Assembly: GCA_963749875.1 (NCBI GenBank)
Contig: CAVVOX010000004.1
Location: 1 to 64,000 of the forward strand
Reading direction: 5' to 3'
DNA from: JAHQVI01 sp963749875
GTDB taxonomy: Bacteria > Pseudomonadota > Alphaproteobacteria > Rhizobiales > Rhodomicrobiaceae
DNA: 64,000 nt
The position numbers and the translations under genes are program-made. Numbering within the stretch: the stretch's first letter is position 1; each line of letters starts with the position of its first letter. The notes under the pieces are model-generated. The model was not told the DNA's origin. It saw only the letters and a list, made by a program, of their open reading frames with translations, and ran no database searches. Of the stretch, positions 26,080-36,697 are shown in pieces.

Positions 26080-27017
26080 TGGCGGAACTGCCTGCGAATG
26101 TTGCCGAGACCAAGGCCCTCCTTGCGAAAGGCGGCTATCTGGCGAGCGAGGCGCTGGCGACCTCCGTCTTCCTCGCGCTGACGCTGAAGCGCCCGCTCCT
26201 GCTCGAAGGGGAAGCCGGCGTCGGCAAGACCGAGCTGGGCAAGGTTCTTGCGGAGGTGCTGGATCGGCCTCTGGTCCGGCTGCAATGTTATGAGGGGCTG
26301 GACCTCGCCTCGGCCGCTTACGAGTGGAACCACAGCCGCCAGCTTCTCCATATCCGTGCGGCAGAGGCCGGGAATGGCGCGAGCACGACCGAGATCGAAC
26401 GCGATATTTACAGCGCCGACTATCTGCTGAAACGCCCGCTTCTCCAGGCGCTGGAGCTGTCGGCGGAGGGCAAAAGCCCGGTTCTGCTGATCGACGAACT
26501 CGACCGCGCCGACGAACCTTTCGAGGCGTTCCTTCTGGAAATCCTTGCCGACTATCAGATCACCATTCCCGAACTCGGCACCATCCGGGCGGAAGAGCCG
26601 CCAGTCACCATCCTCACGTCGAACCGGACGCGCGAGGTCCATGACGCCATTCGCCGCCGCTGCTTCTATGTCTGGATCGACTATCCGACAGCCGCGCGCG
26701 AAACGGAGATTCTGGCGCTCAAGGTGCCCGAAGCGCCGGCGAAGCTGACGCAGCAGGTCGTCGATTTCGTGCAATCCATCCGGCAGATGGACCTCTACAA
26801 AAATCCCGGCATTGCCGAGAGCATCAACTGGGCGCAGGCGCTAAGCTCGCTCGACTGTGTGGCGCTTGAGCCGGAGGACGTGAATTCGACGCTCGGCACG
26901 CTGCTGAAATATCAGGACGACATCGCGCGCATTCAGGGCAGCGAAGCCGCGCGTATTCTGGAGCAGGTGAAGTCGCGCGCCCGGCAGGCGGAACAAGAGG
27001 CGCGAAGCGAGGCGTAA
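26079..27017 (+). CDS. coxD: CoxD-like MoxR AAA+ ATPase
   Basis: A 312-residue AAA+ ATPase of the MoxR/CoxD group. Walker A is EGEAGVGKTELG near residue 45, Walker B is VLLIDELDRADEPFEAFLLE, sensor 1 is ILTSNRTRE, and the C-terminal lid contains PGIAESINWAQAL. In Oligotropha CoxD helps assemble the CuSMo active site of CODH together with the vWA protein CoxE. The ATG overlaps the stop of the preceding gene. Confidence 0.92.
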   Translation: MAELPANVAETKALLAKGGYLASEALATSVFLALTLKRPLLLEGEAGVGKTELGKVLAEVLDRPLVRLQCYEGLDLASAAYEWNHSRQLLHIRAAEAGNGASTTEIERDIYSADYLLKRPLLQALELSAEGKSPVLLIDELDRADEPFEAFLLEILADYQITIPELGTIRAEEPPVTILTSNRTREVHDAIRRRCFYVWIDYPTAARETEILALKVPEAPAKLTQQVVDFVQSIRQMDLYKNPGIAESINWAQALSSLDCVALEPEDVNSTLGTLLKYQDDIARIQGSEAARILEQVKSRARQAEQEARSEA

Positions 27018-27150
27018 TCCGCCCTCTCCCGCGGGGAGAGGGCGGAATGCGCAGCATTCCGGGTGAGGAGTTACGACTTACCGATAGTCCTGATCCCCTC
27101 ACCCCACCCCTCCCCCTCTTGGGAGACGGAGCTTGGCGGAAAGAGTCGCC
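27018..27150 (+). repeat. Palindromic intergenic element between coxD and coxE
   Basis: Contains a long hairpin CCGCCCTCTCCC/GGGAGAGGGCGG (27019-27045), a second hairpin GGAATGC/GCATTCC (27045-27060), and a downstream pyrimidine-rich arm with CCCCTCACCCC and CCCTCTTGGGAG. It resembles the widespread CCCTCTCCC-type repeats of proteobacterial intergenic regions. It lies inside the operon and could uncouple coxE from coxD. Confidence 0.6.
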
Positions 27151-27151
27151 G

Positions 27152-28411
27152 ATGGCGGAACGCAATCAAGAGACAGGAAGCGGCGGCTCTGAACAGGGTA
27201 ATGTCCGGCGTTTGCGCGCCAACATCGCCGCTGCCGAGGCGGACGGCGGCAAGATCGCCGCGAATATCCTGCATTTCGCCCGGCTGCTGCGTTCGGCTGG
27301 TCTGGCGATTGGTCCAGAGAAGGTGATCCTGGCGACCCAGGCTGTGATAGCGGCGGGCATCGACAATCCGAAAACGCTCTATTGGACGCTGCATAGCGTT
27401 TTCGTCACACGCCCCTCGGAGCACGATATCTTCAATCAGGCCTTCCATCTCATCTGGCGCGACCCGGACTACCTTCAGCAGCTTCTCTCCGTCATGGCGC
27501 CGACCACAAAGGCGGCCAAGGCCCGTCCCAGCGATCCCATCGCCCGCCGTCTCGCCGACAGCCTGTTTCTCCGGCACAGCGAGATGAATGCCATCGAGCG
27601 CGAGGAAATCCAGCTCGACGCCAGCGGGACCGCGAGCGAGGTCGAAGCGCTTGCGGAGAAAGACTTCGAGGAGATGTCGGCGGCAGAGTTGCTTCTTGCG
27701 CGCCGTGTCATTGCCGATCTGGCCGTCGCGCTGGCGGAGATCCGTACACGCCGTTTCGTGGCCTCCGGCATAGCTGGCGAGCGGCTCGATCTGCGCCGGA
27801 TGCTCCGCACCGCCGGCAGCCAGGGCACCGAGGCGATTCTTCCACTCTTCAAGAAGCGCCGGATGCGGCGCCCGCCTCTCGTCGTCCTTTGCGATATTTC
27901 CGGCTCGATGGATGCCTATGCGCGGCTGTTCCTGCACTTTCTCTATGCGCTGATGAATGCCCGCGAGCGCGTTCATTGCTTCCTGTTCGGCACGCGGCTG
28001 ACCAATATCACCCGCGCGCTTCGCGACCGCGATCCGGACGCCGCGATCGCCAAGGTCGCCGCGCAGGTTTCCGACTGGTCGGGCGGCACACGCATCGGAG
28101 AAAGCCTCGAAACATTCAACAGGGTCTGGGCGCGGCGCGTGCTCGGGCAGAATGCGACCGTTCTACTGTTTACCGACGGCCTCGACCGCGCAGGCGGCGA
28201 AGGGATCGCGGATGCCGCGCGCCGCCTGAGGGCGTCCTCCCGGCGCCTGATCTGGCTCAATCCGCTATTGCGTTACGAGCAATATGCACCGATCGCGGCA
28301 GGCGCGCGGGAATTGGAACGCCATGTCAGCGAATTGCGGCCCTGCCACAATCTCATGAGCCTGGCCGATCTTGCCGGCGCGCTGGCGAACCGGCCGTCGC
28401 GACGGGTATAA
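27152..28411 (+). CDS. coxE: CoxE-like von Willebrand factor A protein
   Basis: A 419-residue CoxE/VWA protein. The MIDAS motif CDISGSMD lies in the C-terminal half, followed by FLFGTRLTNITRAL and LLFTDGLDRAGG. The N-terminal half is helical and contains NILHFARLLRSAGLAIGPEKV, typical of CoxE. It acts with the MoxR-type ATPase CoxD in metallo-cofactor insertion. ATG 27152 is taken as start; 35 further upstream codons fall in the repeat and are not credible. Confidence 0.9.
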   Translation: MAERNQETGSGGSEQGNVRRLRANIAAAEADGGKIAANILHFARLLRSAGLAIGPEKVILATQAVIAAGIDNPKTLYWTLHSVFVTRPSEHDIFNQAFHLIWRDPDYLQQLLSVMAPTTKAAKARPSDPIARRLADSLFLRHSEMNAIEREEIQLDASGTASEVEALAEKDFEEMSAAELLLARRVIADLAVALAEIRTRRFVASGIAGERLDLRRMLRTAGSQGTEAILPLFKKRRMRRPPLVVLCDISGSMDAYARLFLHFLYALMNARERVHCFLFGTRLTNITRALRDRDPDAAIAKVAAQVSDWSGGTRIGESLETFNRVWARRVLGQNATVLLFTDGLDRAGGEGIADAARRLRASSRRLIWLNPLLRYEQYAPIAAGARELERHVSELRPCHNLMSLADLAGALANRPSRRV

Positions 28412-28416
28412 GACGC

Positions 28417-28972
28417 TCACGCGACCAGGAAATAAATCAGGATGATAAGCAGCAGGAGTGCGGCCCACCCGGCGATCCGTACCCAACTCGGAATGAATGA
28501 ACTGACCGGAAGCGGATGTTCGGCCGGTTTCTGGCCCGCAAGAAGCTGCTCGAACCGGTTGAAAAACTGCACCGCCATCATATTCGCAGTCGAGTTCGAT
28601 CAACCGCGAGCCAATCTGAGCGAGCTTGCCGGAGACCTGCGCGTCGGCCTCCCAGGACAAGCGCGTGCCCTCCGGGATCGGCTCGAGCCGGACCTTCGCA
28701 CTGCCCTTGGCGCTCCCCGCCGCGCCGCCCGAGCCCTCGCCGGAGAGCGTATAGCCATTCGGCGGATCGATGTCCGAGATCTGCACATCGCCTTGAAAGC
28801 GCGCCTGGACCGGCCCGATTTTGCTCGCCACCGTCGCGCGATAGCGATTATCCGCAATCTGCTCGAAACTCTCGCAGCCGGGGATCGACTGGCGGAGAAT
28901 ATCGGGATCGTTGAGCGCTTCCCAAACCGTGGCTTGCGGCAGCGGCAGTGTCTTCTCGCCGGACATCTTCAT
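28417..28972 (-). pseudogene. coxG: CoxG-like SRPBCC protein with one-base frameshift
   Basis: The first frame gives a CoxG/SRPBCC domain with WEALNDPDILRQSIPGCESF, VASKIGPVQARFQGDV and SGKLAQIGSRLI. At 28592-28597 the plus strand reads GAGTTC; removing one T restores the frame. The C-terminus then continues MMAVQFFNRFEQLL and a hydrophobic anchor (AGWAALLLLIILIYFLVA) ending at 28417. Repaired length is 184 residues. CoxG recruits CODH to the membrane in other bacteria and can bind menaquinone. It is convergent with coxE, five bases apart. The lesion has the same GANTC-to-GANTTC form as in transketolase, so it may be a sequencing artefact. Confidence 0.8.
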
Positions 28973-29007
28973 GGATCACGCCCTCGTTTTTTCGTTGTTG
29001 ACCCGTC

Positions 29008-29643
29008 TCAACTCGGCCTGACCAGCTCCCACTGCTCATCGACCGTCGCATAATCATTATATCCGCATCGTGCAATCGTCTGCGCCTTGACCGCATCGAA
29101 GCGGCCGTCGCGGATGAATTCGTCTTTGATATGCGTCGCCACGACCTGCCCGATCGTCAGGAATTTGCCGGTCGGCCTGCCCTCCAGATCCTGCAGCTCG
29201 ATGAAATGCACAACCTTGCACTCGAAGGCGGCCGGGCTTTCTCCCACGAAAGGAGGACGGACCAGACGCGAGGGCGACATGGTCAGCCCGGCAAAATCGA
29301 ACTCGTTCTGGCCTTCCTCGAGATCGGCCGAGCACAGGTTCATTTGCCTGGCGAGCGGCAAAGTCGCGAGGCTGAAGGTGAACTCCCCGGTGTCGCGCGT
29401 ATTGCGGGCGCTGTCCTTCAACCCCTCGCTCGCAAAGGCGATCATGTTCGGTCGGTTGCCGACGGCATTGAAGAAAGAGTAAGGCGCAAGATTGACACGG
29501 CCAACCTTGTCGCAGGTTCCGATCCAGCCGATGGGCCTCGGGGCAACAATGGCTTTGAAGGGGTCAAAGGGAAGTCCGTGCGGTTCATCAGCGGTATAGA
29601 ACAAGGCGAATTCCTTCGTTGGCGTCGGCGATGATGCGCTCAC
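29008..29643 (-). CDS. Flavin-reductase-domain protein
   Basis: A 211-residue FMN-binding split-barrel protein. Diagnostic blocks are VAPRPIGWIGTCDKVGRVNLAPYS (the flavin-binding strand, residues ~29-52), FNAVGNRPNMIAFAS, KDSARNTRDTGEF and VHFIELQDL near residue 145. Such proteins reduce flavin for partner oxygenases or act as flavoreductases themselves. It lies just upstream of coxG on the same strand with a 35-bp gap and may be cotranscribed with it. No partner oxygenase is nearby. Confidence 0.85.
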   Translation of the reverse strand: MSASSPTPTKEFALFYTADEPHGLPFDPFKAIVAPRPIGWIGTCDKVGRVNLAPYSFFNAVGNRPNMIAFASEGLKDSARNTRDTGEFTFSLATLPLARQMNLCSADLEEGQNEFDFAGLTMSPSRLVRPPFVGESPAAFECKVVHFIELQDLEGRPTGKFLTIGQVVATHIKDEFIRDGRFDAVKAQTIARCGYNDYATVDEQWELVRPS

Positions 29644-29911
29644 ATTACAAAATATGGCGCCTCATGGTGAATGATTTTCCGACCTAGGGCGCGGCTTTGG
29701 GTGAAGCCCGAATAGACATCTGGGAGGCGTCGTCCTTCAAAGCAACTCACGGGCGGCGCATATCCGTTCTGCAGGCGCTGCCTGATCGAAGCCTATTTGC
29801 AAATCTTGGCGGCACGGCCTTTACTGGCGCGCCGATCTGGCCGGCTCGTTCGTCCGGACACACGCCGCCGGGCATGAAGCACCGGCCATATCCATCTGAT
29901 TGAACCGACAT

Positions 29912-31345
29912 ATGCAATCACGCATTCTCGTCCCGGTCATCGTCGCCAGCGCGCTCTTCATGGAGAATCTGGATGCGACCGTCCTGGCAACATCGCTGCC
30001 GGCGATCGCGCGCGACATGAACGAGGACCCGATCGCCCTGAAGCTCGCTCTGACGAGCTATCTCCTGTCGCTCGCGGTTTTCATTCCCGTCAGCGGGTGG
30101 ATGGCGGACCGGTTCGGCGCGAAGAACGTATTCCGCGCGGCGCTCTCGGTCTTCATGATCGGCTCGATCGCCTGCGGCTTCGCGAGCGCCCTGACCGACT
30201 TCGTAATTGCACGCATCGTCCAGGGCATGGGCGCGGCAATGATGACGCCTGTCGGCAGGCTCGTCATCCTGCGCTCGGTCCCGAAGGCCGAACTCGTTTC
30301 GGCGCTCGCATGGTTCACCATCCCGGCGATCGTCGGGCCGATCATGGGCCCGCCGGTCGGCGGCTTCATCACCACCTATTTCAGCTGGCGCTGGATCTTC
30401 TTCATCAACATTCCGATCGGCCTTCTGGGCATCGTGCTGGCGACCCGTTTCATCGGCGATGTTCGCGAGCGGGAAACGCCGCCGCTCGATGCACGCGGCC
30501 TTGTCCTGCTCGGCATCGGCCTGTCGGGGCTGGTCTTCGGGCTCGCCATTCTCGGGCAGGATCTGGTGCCGTTCTGGCTTGCCATCTCGCTGATTGTGGT
30601 CGGAATGCTGTTTTCCTGGGCCTATATGCGGCATGCCGGGCACGCGGCGCATCCGGTTCTCAATCTCAATCTGATCAGGATCCTCACATTCCGCGCAAGC
30701 GTGTTCGGCGGGGCGGCCTTCCGCATCGGCGCCGGCGCCTCCAGTTTCCTTCTGCCGCTGCTTTTTCAGATCGGCTTCGGAATGACGGCCTTTCGGTCCG
30801 GGCTTCTGACCTTTGCGATCGCCATCGGCGCCTTCACGATGAAGTTCACCGCCGGCCCGATCCTGCGGCGCTTCGGCTTTCGCAATGTGCTGATCGCCAA
30901 CGCCATTCTGAGTTCGTCCTTCATCTGCTTTTATGCCCTGTTCACGCCCGCGACGCCGCACATCGTCATCCTGGGTGTGCTGCTTGTCGGCGGCCTGTTT
31001 CGATCATTGCAGTTTACGGCGATCAACTCGCTCACCTATGCCGACATCGCCCAACCCGCAATGAGCCAGGCCACCAGCTTTGCCAGCGCGGCTCATCAGC
31101 TATCCTTGTCGATTGGCGTTGCCACCGCCGCGCTCGTGCTCGAATCCGCTCAGCTTATGCGGGGGGACAATGCGATCCTGATAGGCGATTTTGCCGCCGC
31201 GTTTCTGGTGGTCGGAGCGATCGGCGCGCTCTCGGCTTTCATTTTCGCAGTCCTGCCGCCCGAGGCCGGGGACGAGCTCACGGGCAATGCGACGATCCGG
31301 GAAGACGACGCAGCCCCGCCGCCGGAAACCGCAGCGCCCCAATAG
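29912..31345 (+). CDS. MFS transporter, DHA2-type drug exporter
   Basis: A 477-residue major facilitator protein with 13-14 hydrophobic segments. The first helix carries FMENLDATVLATSLPAIA (motif D1), motif A is GWMADRFGAKNVF, motif C is IPAIVGPIMGPPVGGFI, and FFINIPIGLLGI follows. These identify the EmrB/QacA DHA2 subgroup of proton-driven exporters at the inner membrane. No membrane-fusion partner or regulator is adjacent, so the substrate is open. ATG 29912 is used in preference to a TTG four codons earlier. Confidence 0.88.
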   Translation: MQSRILVPVIVASALFMENLDATVLATSLPAIARDMNEDPIALKLALTSYLLSLAVFIPVSGWMADRFGAKNVFRAALSVFMIGSIACGFASALTDFVIARIVQGMGAAMMTPVGRLVILRSVPKAELVSALAWFTIPAIVGPIMGPPVGGFITTYFSWRWIFFINIPIGLLGIVLATRFIGDVRERETPPLDARGLVLLGIGLSGLVFGLAILGQDLVPFWLAISLIVVGMLFSWAYMRHAGHAAHPVLNLNLIRILTFRASVFGGAAFRIGAGASSFLLPLLFQIGFGMTAFRSGLLTFAIAIGAFTMKFTAGPILRRFGFRNVLIANAILSSSFICFYALFTPATPHIVILGVLLVGGLFRSLQFTAINSLTYADIAQPAMSQATSFASAAHQLSLSIGVATAALVLESAQLMRGDNAILIGDFAAAFLVVGAIGALSAFIFAVLPPEAGDELTGNATIREDDAAPPPETAAPQ

Positions 31346-31902
31346 GAGCGGACACCATCACATTAGCAGCCATATTCGTCTCGCAGCCTTTCTCGTCGGG
31401 CCTGATCATCGAACCTGATCTGGATTCCCGGCGCATGGTCCGGCCGGATCGCAAAGACCAGCTTCGCCGCCATTGGTGCAAGCAAGCGGCCTTTTCTGTC
31501 ATTTTTTCTTCCGCTTGATTTGGGTTTTCGCGCCACGCCGGCGGTGGCTACGGAGCTGTTCGATCGGACGGGCCACGATTGGAAAAAAGCCACATCACTT
31601 CGGAAATACAGCTAAGTTCAAATACTTAGCGCCCCAAATCCGCCATGAGCAGAGCATTTAATCTGCTTGGACACAGGAGGCGCAGCGTGTTGTCTTCATA
31701 ATATCTAATGCAAAAAGCGGAAATTCGTTCAAATCCAATGGCTTAGGGATTTGCAGCTTGGGAACGAGTATAAATATGACAGTTCTATGAATATTTGATA
31801 TTCAACTGTTTTTCGATACCGATGCGCCTTTCGTATAAGGGCATTCTTATTCCATGAATTCTTGACCCTGCCGCATTGTAGACACAATGAAATTTATGGT
31901 TA
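31346..31902. other. 557-bp gap, no recognisable gene
   Basis: GC falls clearly in its right half (about 31600-31900). Only short, unconvincing open frames are present on either strand. I find no tRNA, strong hairpin terminator or repeat shared with other gaps. It may hold a decayed gene and the promoter of the following ABC ATPase. Confidence 0.4.
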
Positions 31903-32730
31903 GTGATATTTGCCGTAATATTGTGGTTGTTGGTTGGTCTCGGGGGCGGATCAGTGGTGTGCGTTAAGACGAAACGGGATCAGGGTTGCCCGGCGGTGTT
32001 CCGTCCGGCGCTAGACGTTCAGGGCCTCTCCAAGACATCGGACGCCGGAGCCATTGAAGATCTCTCCTTCACTGTCGGCGTCGGCGAGGTCATGGGCGTC
32101 TTTGGCGATCCTGGCGCTGGCAAGTCGACACTGATCAGCGTGCTGGCCGGGGATGCTTCGCCCGATTCCGGGCGGATTGTCTTGAACGGAGAGGAGATTA
32201 CGCAGCTCTCGCAGGCGGCCCGCGCCGAGCGAGGGATGTCACTCATCCCATCGCCACATTACCTCTTTTCGGAACTGACCGCTTTCGAGAACATCGTGCT
32301 GCAAAACGAGCAGCACAACGGTCCCTTTTTTCCCAGGCAAGGGGGGACGACCTATGGCGACGAAGCCCGCGCTGCGCTCGAACTTGTGGGCCTGACGGAG
32401 TATGCGAATCGGAAAGTCGAGACCTTTTGCCCGACGCAGCGTCACCTTCTGGCGATCGCAATTGGACTGTCGGGAAGCCCCTCTTTGCTGCTGTTGAACG
32501 ATCCCTGGGGCGTGGGTGTCACCGCTCGAAGCATCCTCTCAAGCGTGCTCTTGCGGATTGCCTGCGAGGGCATCTCGGTGCTCTTTACGGCGCTTTACTC
32601 GCGGCCGGTGACGGAAATCTGCCATCGCATCGCGGTTCTGCCCAAAGGGGCAACCGCCGCACAATACGCGCCGTCCTCAATCGTGCCCGAACCGGTGCTC
32701 ATGCAGGGATATATGGGCTACGCACCATAG
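31903..32730 (+). CDS. Degenerate orphan ABC-transporter ATPase domain
   Basis: A 275-residue protein with one ABC ATPase domain resembling branched-chain amino acid or sugar ABC ATPases. Walker A is intact (GDPGAGKST). The signature expected as LSGGQ reads FCPTQRHL, Walker B ends LLLLNDPW instead of LLLLDEP, and the switch histidine is replaced in LFTALYSRP. The initial hydrophobic stretch may come from an over-long start; a GTG near 31955 is an alternative. No permease or binding protein is adjacent. It should bind ATP but is unlikely to hydrolyse it normally, so it may be a regulatory paralogue or a decaying gene. Confidence 0.65.
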   Translation: MIFAVILWLLVGLGGGSVVCVKTKRDQGCPAVFRPALDVQGLSKTSDAGAIEDLSFTVGVGEVMGVFGDPGAGKSTLISVLAGDASPDSGRIVLNGEEITQLSQAARAERGMSLIPSPHYLFSELTAFENIVLQNEQHNGPFFPRQGGTTYGDEARAALELVGLTEYANRKVETFCPTQRHLLAIAIGLSGSPSLLLLNDPWGVGVTARSILSSVLLRIACEGISVLFTALYSRPVTEICHRIAVLPKGATAAQYAPSSIVPEPVLMQGYMGYAP

Positions 32731-32805
32731 CGCGTCCCTATCCAGTGCTCTACTCCCTCTCCCATAGCGAGAGGGCAAGAAGCGTCCATTTCACCTTAAG
32801 CCGCT

Positions 32806-34443
<1,638 letters not shown>

Positions 34444-34453
34444 CGCTTGCCCC

Positions 34454-35557
34454 TCAATGGAATGTCTTACGCGGATCGAAGGCGTCACGAATGGCTTCGC
34501 CGACGAAGATCAGGAGGCTGAGCATGATCGCAATGACGAAGAAGGCGGTGAGGCCGAGCCAGGGCGCCTGGAGATTGTCCTTGCCCTGGGCCAGCAGTTC
34601 GCCGAGCGAGGGCGATCCGGGCGGCAGTCCGAGACCGAGAAAGTCGAGCGAGGTCAGCGTCGTGATCGAGCTGTTGAGGATGAAGGGAATGAAGGTCAGG
34701 GTCGCGACCATCGCATTCGGCAAAAGGTGCTTGAACATGATCTTGGCGTTCGTCAGCCCCAGGGCGCGCGCAGCCAGGATATATTCGAAATTGCGTCCTC
34801 TTAAGAATTCGGCCCGGACGACGCCGACAAGCGCCACCCAGCTGAAGGCCAGCATGATGCCGAGCAGAATCCAGAAGCTCGGGGCGATGACGGCGGATAT
34901 GATGATGATCAGGTATAGCGTCGGGATGGACGTCCAGATTTCGATGAAGCGCTGGAAGACGAGGTCGATCCAGCCGCCGAAATAGCCCTGAATTGCGCCG
35001 GCCGCCACGCCGATGATCGAGGAGAAGAACGTCAGCGTCAGACCGAACAGCACCGATATTCGGAAGCCGTAAATGACGCGGGCGAGCACGTCGCGCCCCT
35101 GATCATCGGTCCCCAGAAGATTTTCCCAGGTCGGGCTGGACGGCGCGGGCTCCGGCAGGTCGAGATTGATGGTCCTGTAGCTGTAGCGGATCGGCGGCCA
35201 GATCATCCAGCCGCCTTTTTCGGTAATCAGATCCTGCACGAAGGGATCCCGGTAATCCGCTTCGGTTTGAAACTCGCCGCCGAACGTAGTCTCAGGATAG
35301 GCCTCGAAAATCGGGAAATAGTAGCTGCCCTGATATTCGAGCAGGAGCGGCTTGTCGTTCGCGATGAACTCCGCAAACAGCGACAGGATGAACAGAACGA
35401 GGAAGATCCAAAAGCTGTAATAGCCGCGCTTATTAGCTTTGAAATTTTCCAGGCGGCGCCGATTGATGGGAGACAGCGCGAAACGGCTGCGCATGCGCAT
35501 CGCGGTATAGGCGGTCGCGGTCTCGAGTTCTTCGCCGGTGACGCGAGCTTCCATCAT
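34454..35557 (-). CDS. yejE: YejE-like peptide ABC permease
   Basis: A 367-residue inner-membrane permease. A cytoplasmic N-terminus is followed by the first helix (GYYSFWIFLVLFILSLFAEFI), a large periplasmic loop (LLEYQGSYYFPIFEAYPETTFGGEF) typical of YejE, then five helices with the EAA loop around EYILAARALGLTNAKIMFKHLLPN. It pairs with YejB to form the channel. Its start lies two bases beyond the yejB stop, so translation is coupled. Confidence 0.93.
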   Translation of the reverse strand: MMEARVTGEELETATAYTAMRMRSRFALSPINRRRLENFKANKRGYYSFWIFLVLFILSLFAEFIANDKPLLLEYQGSYYFPIFEAYPETTFGGEFQTEADYRDPFVQDLITEKGGWMIWPPIRYSYRTINLDLPEPAPSSPTWENLLGTDDQGRDVLARVIYGFRISVLFGLTLTFFSSIIGVAAGAIQGYFGGWIDLVFQRFIEIWTSIPTLYLIIIISAVIAPSFWILLGIMLAFSWVALVGVVRAEFLRGRNFEYILAARALGLTNAKIMFKHLLPNAMVATLTFIPFILNSSITTLTSLDFLGLGLPPGSPSLGELLAQGKDNLQAPWLGLTAFFVIAIMLSLLIFVGEAIRDAFDPRKTFH

Positions 35558-35559
35558 CG

Positions 35560-36678
35560 TCAGACCTCACGCGACTCGAAGTCGATGCGCGGATCGATCC
35601 AGGTATAGGTCAGATCCGAGATCAGATTAATGAAAAGCCCGAGCAGCGAGAAGATATAGAGCGTGGCGAAGACGACGGGATAGTCGCGGTTGATCACCGA
35701 TTCGAACGACAGGAGCCCAAGCCCGTCGAGCGAGAAGATCGTTTCGATCAGCAGCGAGGCGCCGAAGAACGCACCGAGGAACGCGCCGGGAAATCCTGCG
35801 ACCACGAGCAGCATGGCGTTTCGGAAAATATGGCCGTAAATCACCTGCCGCTCGGTCAGCCCTTTCGCGCGCGCCGTCATCACATATTGCTTTTTGATTT
35901 CGTCGAGGAAGGAGTTCTTCGTCAGCAAGGTGAGCGTGGCGAAGGCCGACAGAGACATGGCGATTAGCGGTAGCGTCAAATGCCAGAAATAGTCGATGAT
36001 CCTCATCGGCCAAGAGAGCTGCTCCCAATTGTCCGAGGTGAGGCCGCGCAAGGGGAACCAATCCAGAAAAGTCCCCCCGGCGAACAGCACGATCAGCAAC
36101 ACGGCGAAGAGAAAGCCTGGGATGGCATAGCCGACGATGACTGCGGCGCTCGTCCAGATGTCGAAGGGCGTGCCGTCCTTGACCGCCTTGCGGATGCCGA
36201 GCGGGATCGAGATGCCGTAGCTCAGCAGCGTCATCCACAGGCCGAGCGAGATCGACACCGGCATTTTTTCGAGGACCAGATCGATGACGCTGACATCGCG
36301 GAAATAGCTCTGGCCGAAATTGAAGGTCAGATAGTTCGTCATCATCAAATAGAAGCGCTCATAGGCCGGCTTGTCGAAGCCGTACTGCTTCTCAAGGCTC
36401 TTGATGAATTCCGGATCGAGACCTTGCGCGCCGCGATATTTCGACGTGATCGCCGCATCGCCCGACCCCGAGCCGGGCTGGTTTTGCCGGCCGCTGAAAT
36501 CGCCCGATTGCGAGCCGCTGATGCGGACTGTCGCGCCCGGATCGGAGCCCGTCAGCTGGGCGATCATCCGCTCGACCGGACCGCCCGGCGCGAATTGCAC
36601 GATGACGAAGCTGACGACCATGATGCCGAGCAATGTCGGGATCATCAAAAGCAGGCGGCGAAGAATGTAGGCACCCAT
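35560..36678 (-). CDS. yejB: YejB-like peptide ABC permease
   Basis: A 372-residue permease of the DppB/OppB type. The first helix is YILRRLLLMIPTLLGIMVVSFVIVQFAPGGPVERM, and the EAA loop reads YVMTARAKGLTERQVIYGHIFRN near residue 280. The long periplasmic segment after helix 1 contains a Gly/Ser/Gln-rich stretch (residues 48-70) typical of YejB. It lies 19 bp after the binding-protein gene. Confidence 0.93.
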   Translation of the reverse strand: MGAYILRRLLLMIPTLLGIMVVSFVIVQFAPGGPVERMIAQLTGSDPGATVRISGSQSGDFSGRQNQPGSGSGDAAITSKYRGAQGLDPEFIKSLEKQYGFDKPAYERFYLMMTNYLTFNFGQSYFRDVSVIDLVLEKMPVSISLGLWMTLLSYGISIPLGIRKAVKDGTPFDIWTSAAVIVGYAIPGFLFAVLLIVLFAGGTFLDWFPLRGLTSDNWEQLSWPMRIIDYFWHLTLPLIAMSLSAFATLTLLTKNSFLDEIKKQYVMTARAKGLTERQVIYGHIFRNAMLLVVAGFPGAFLGAFFGASLLIETIFSLDGLGLLSFESVINRDYPVVFATLYIFSLLGLFINLISDLTYTWIDPRIDFESREV

Positions 36679-36697
36679 GGCTCGTCAGCCTTCGTCC

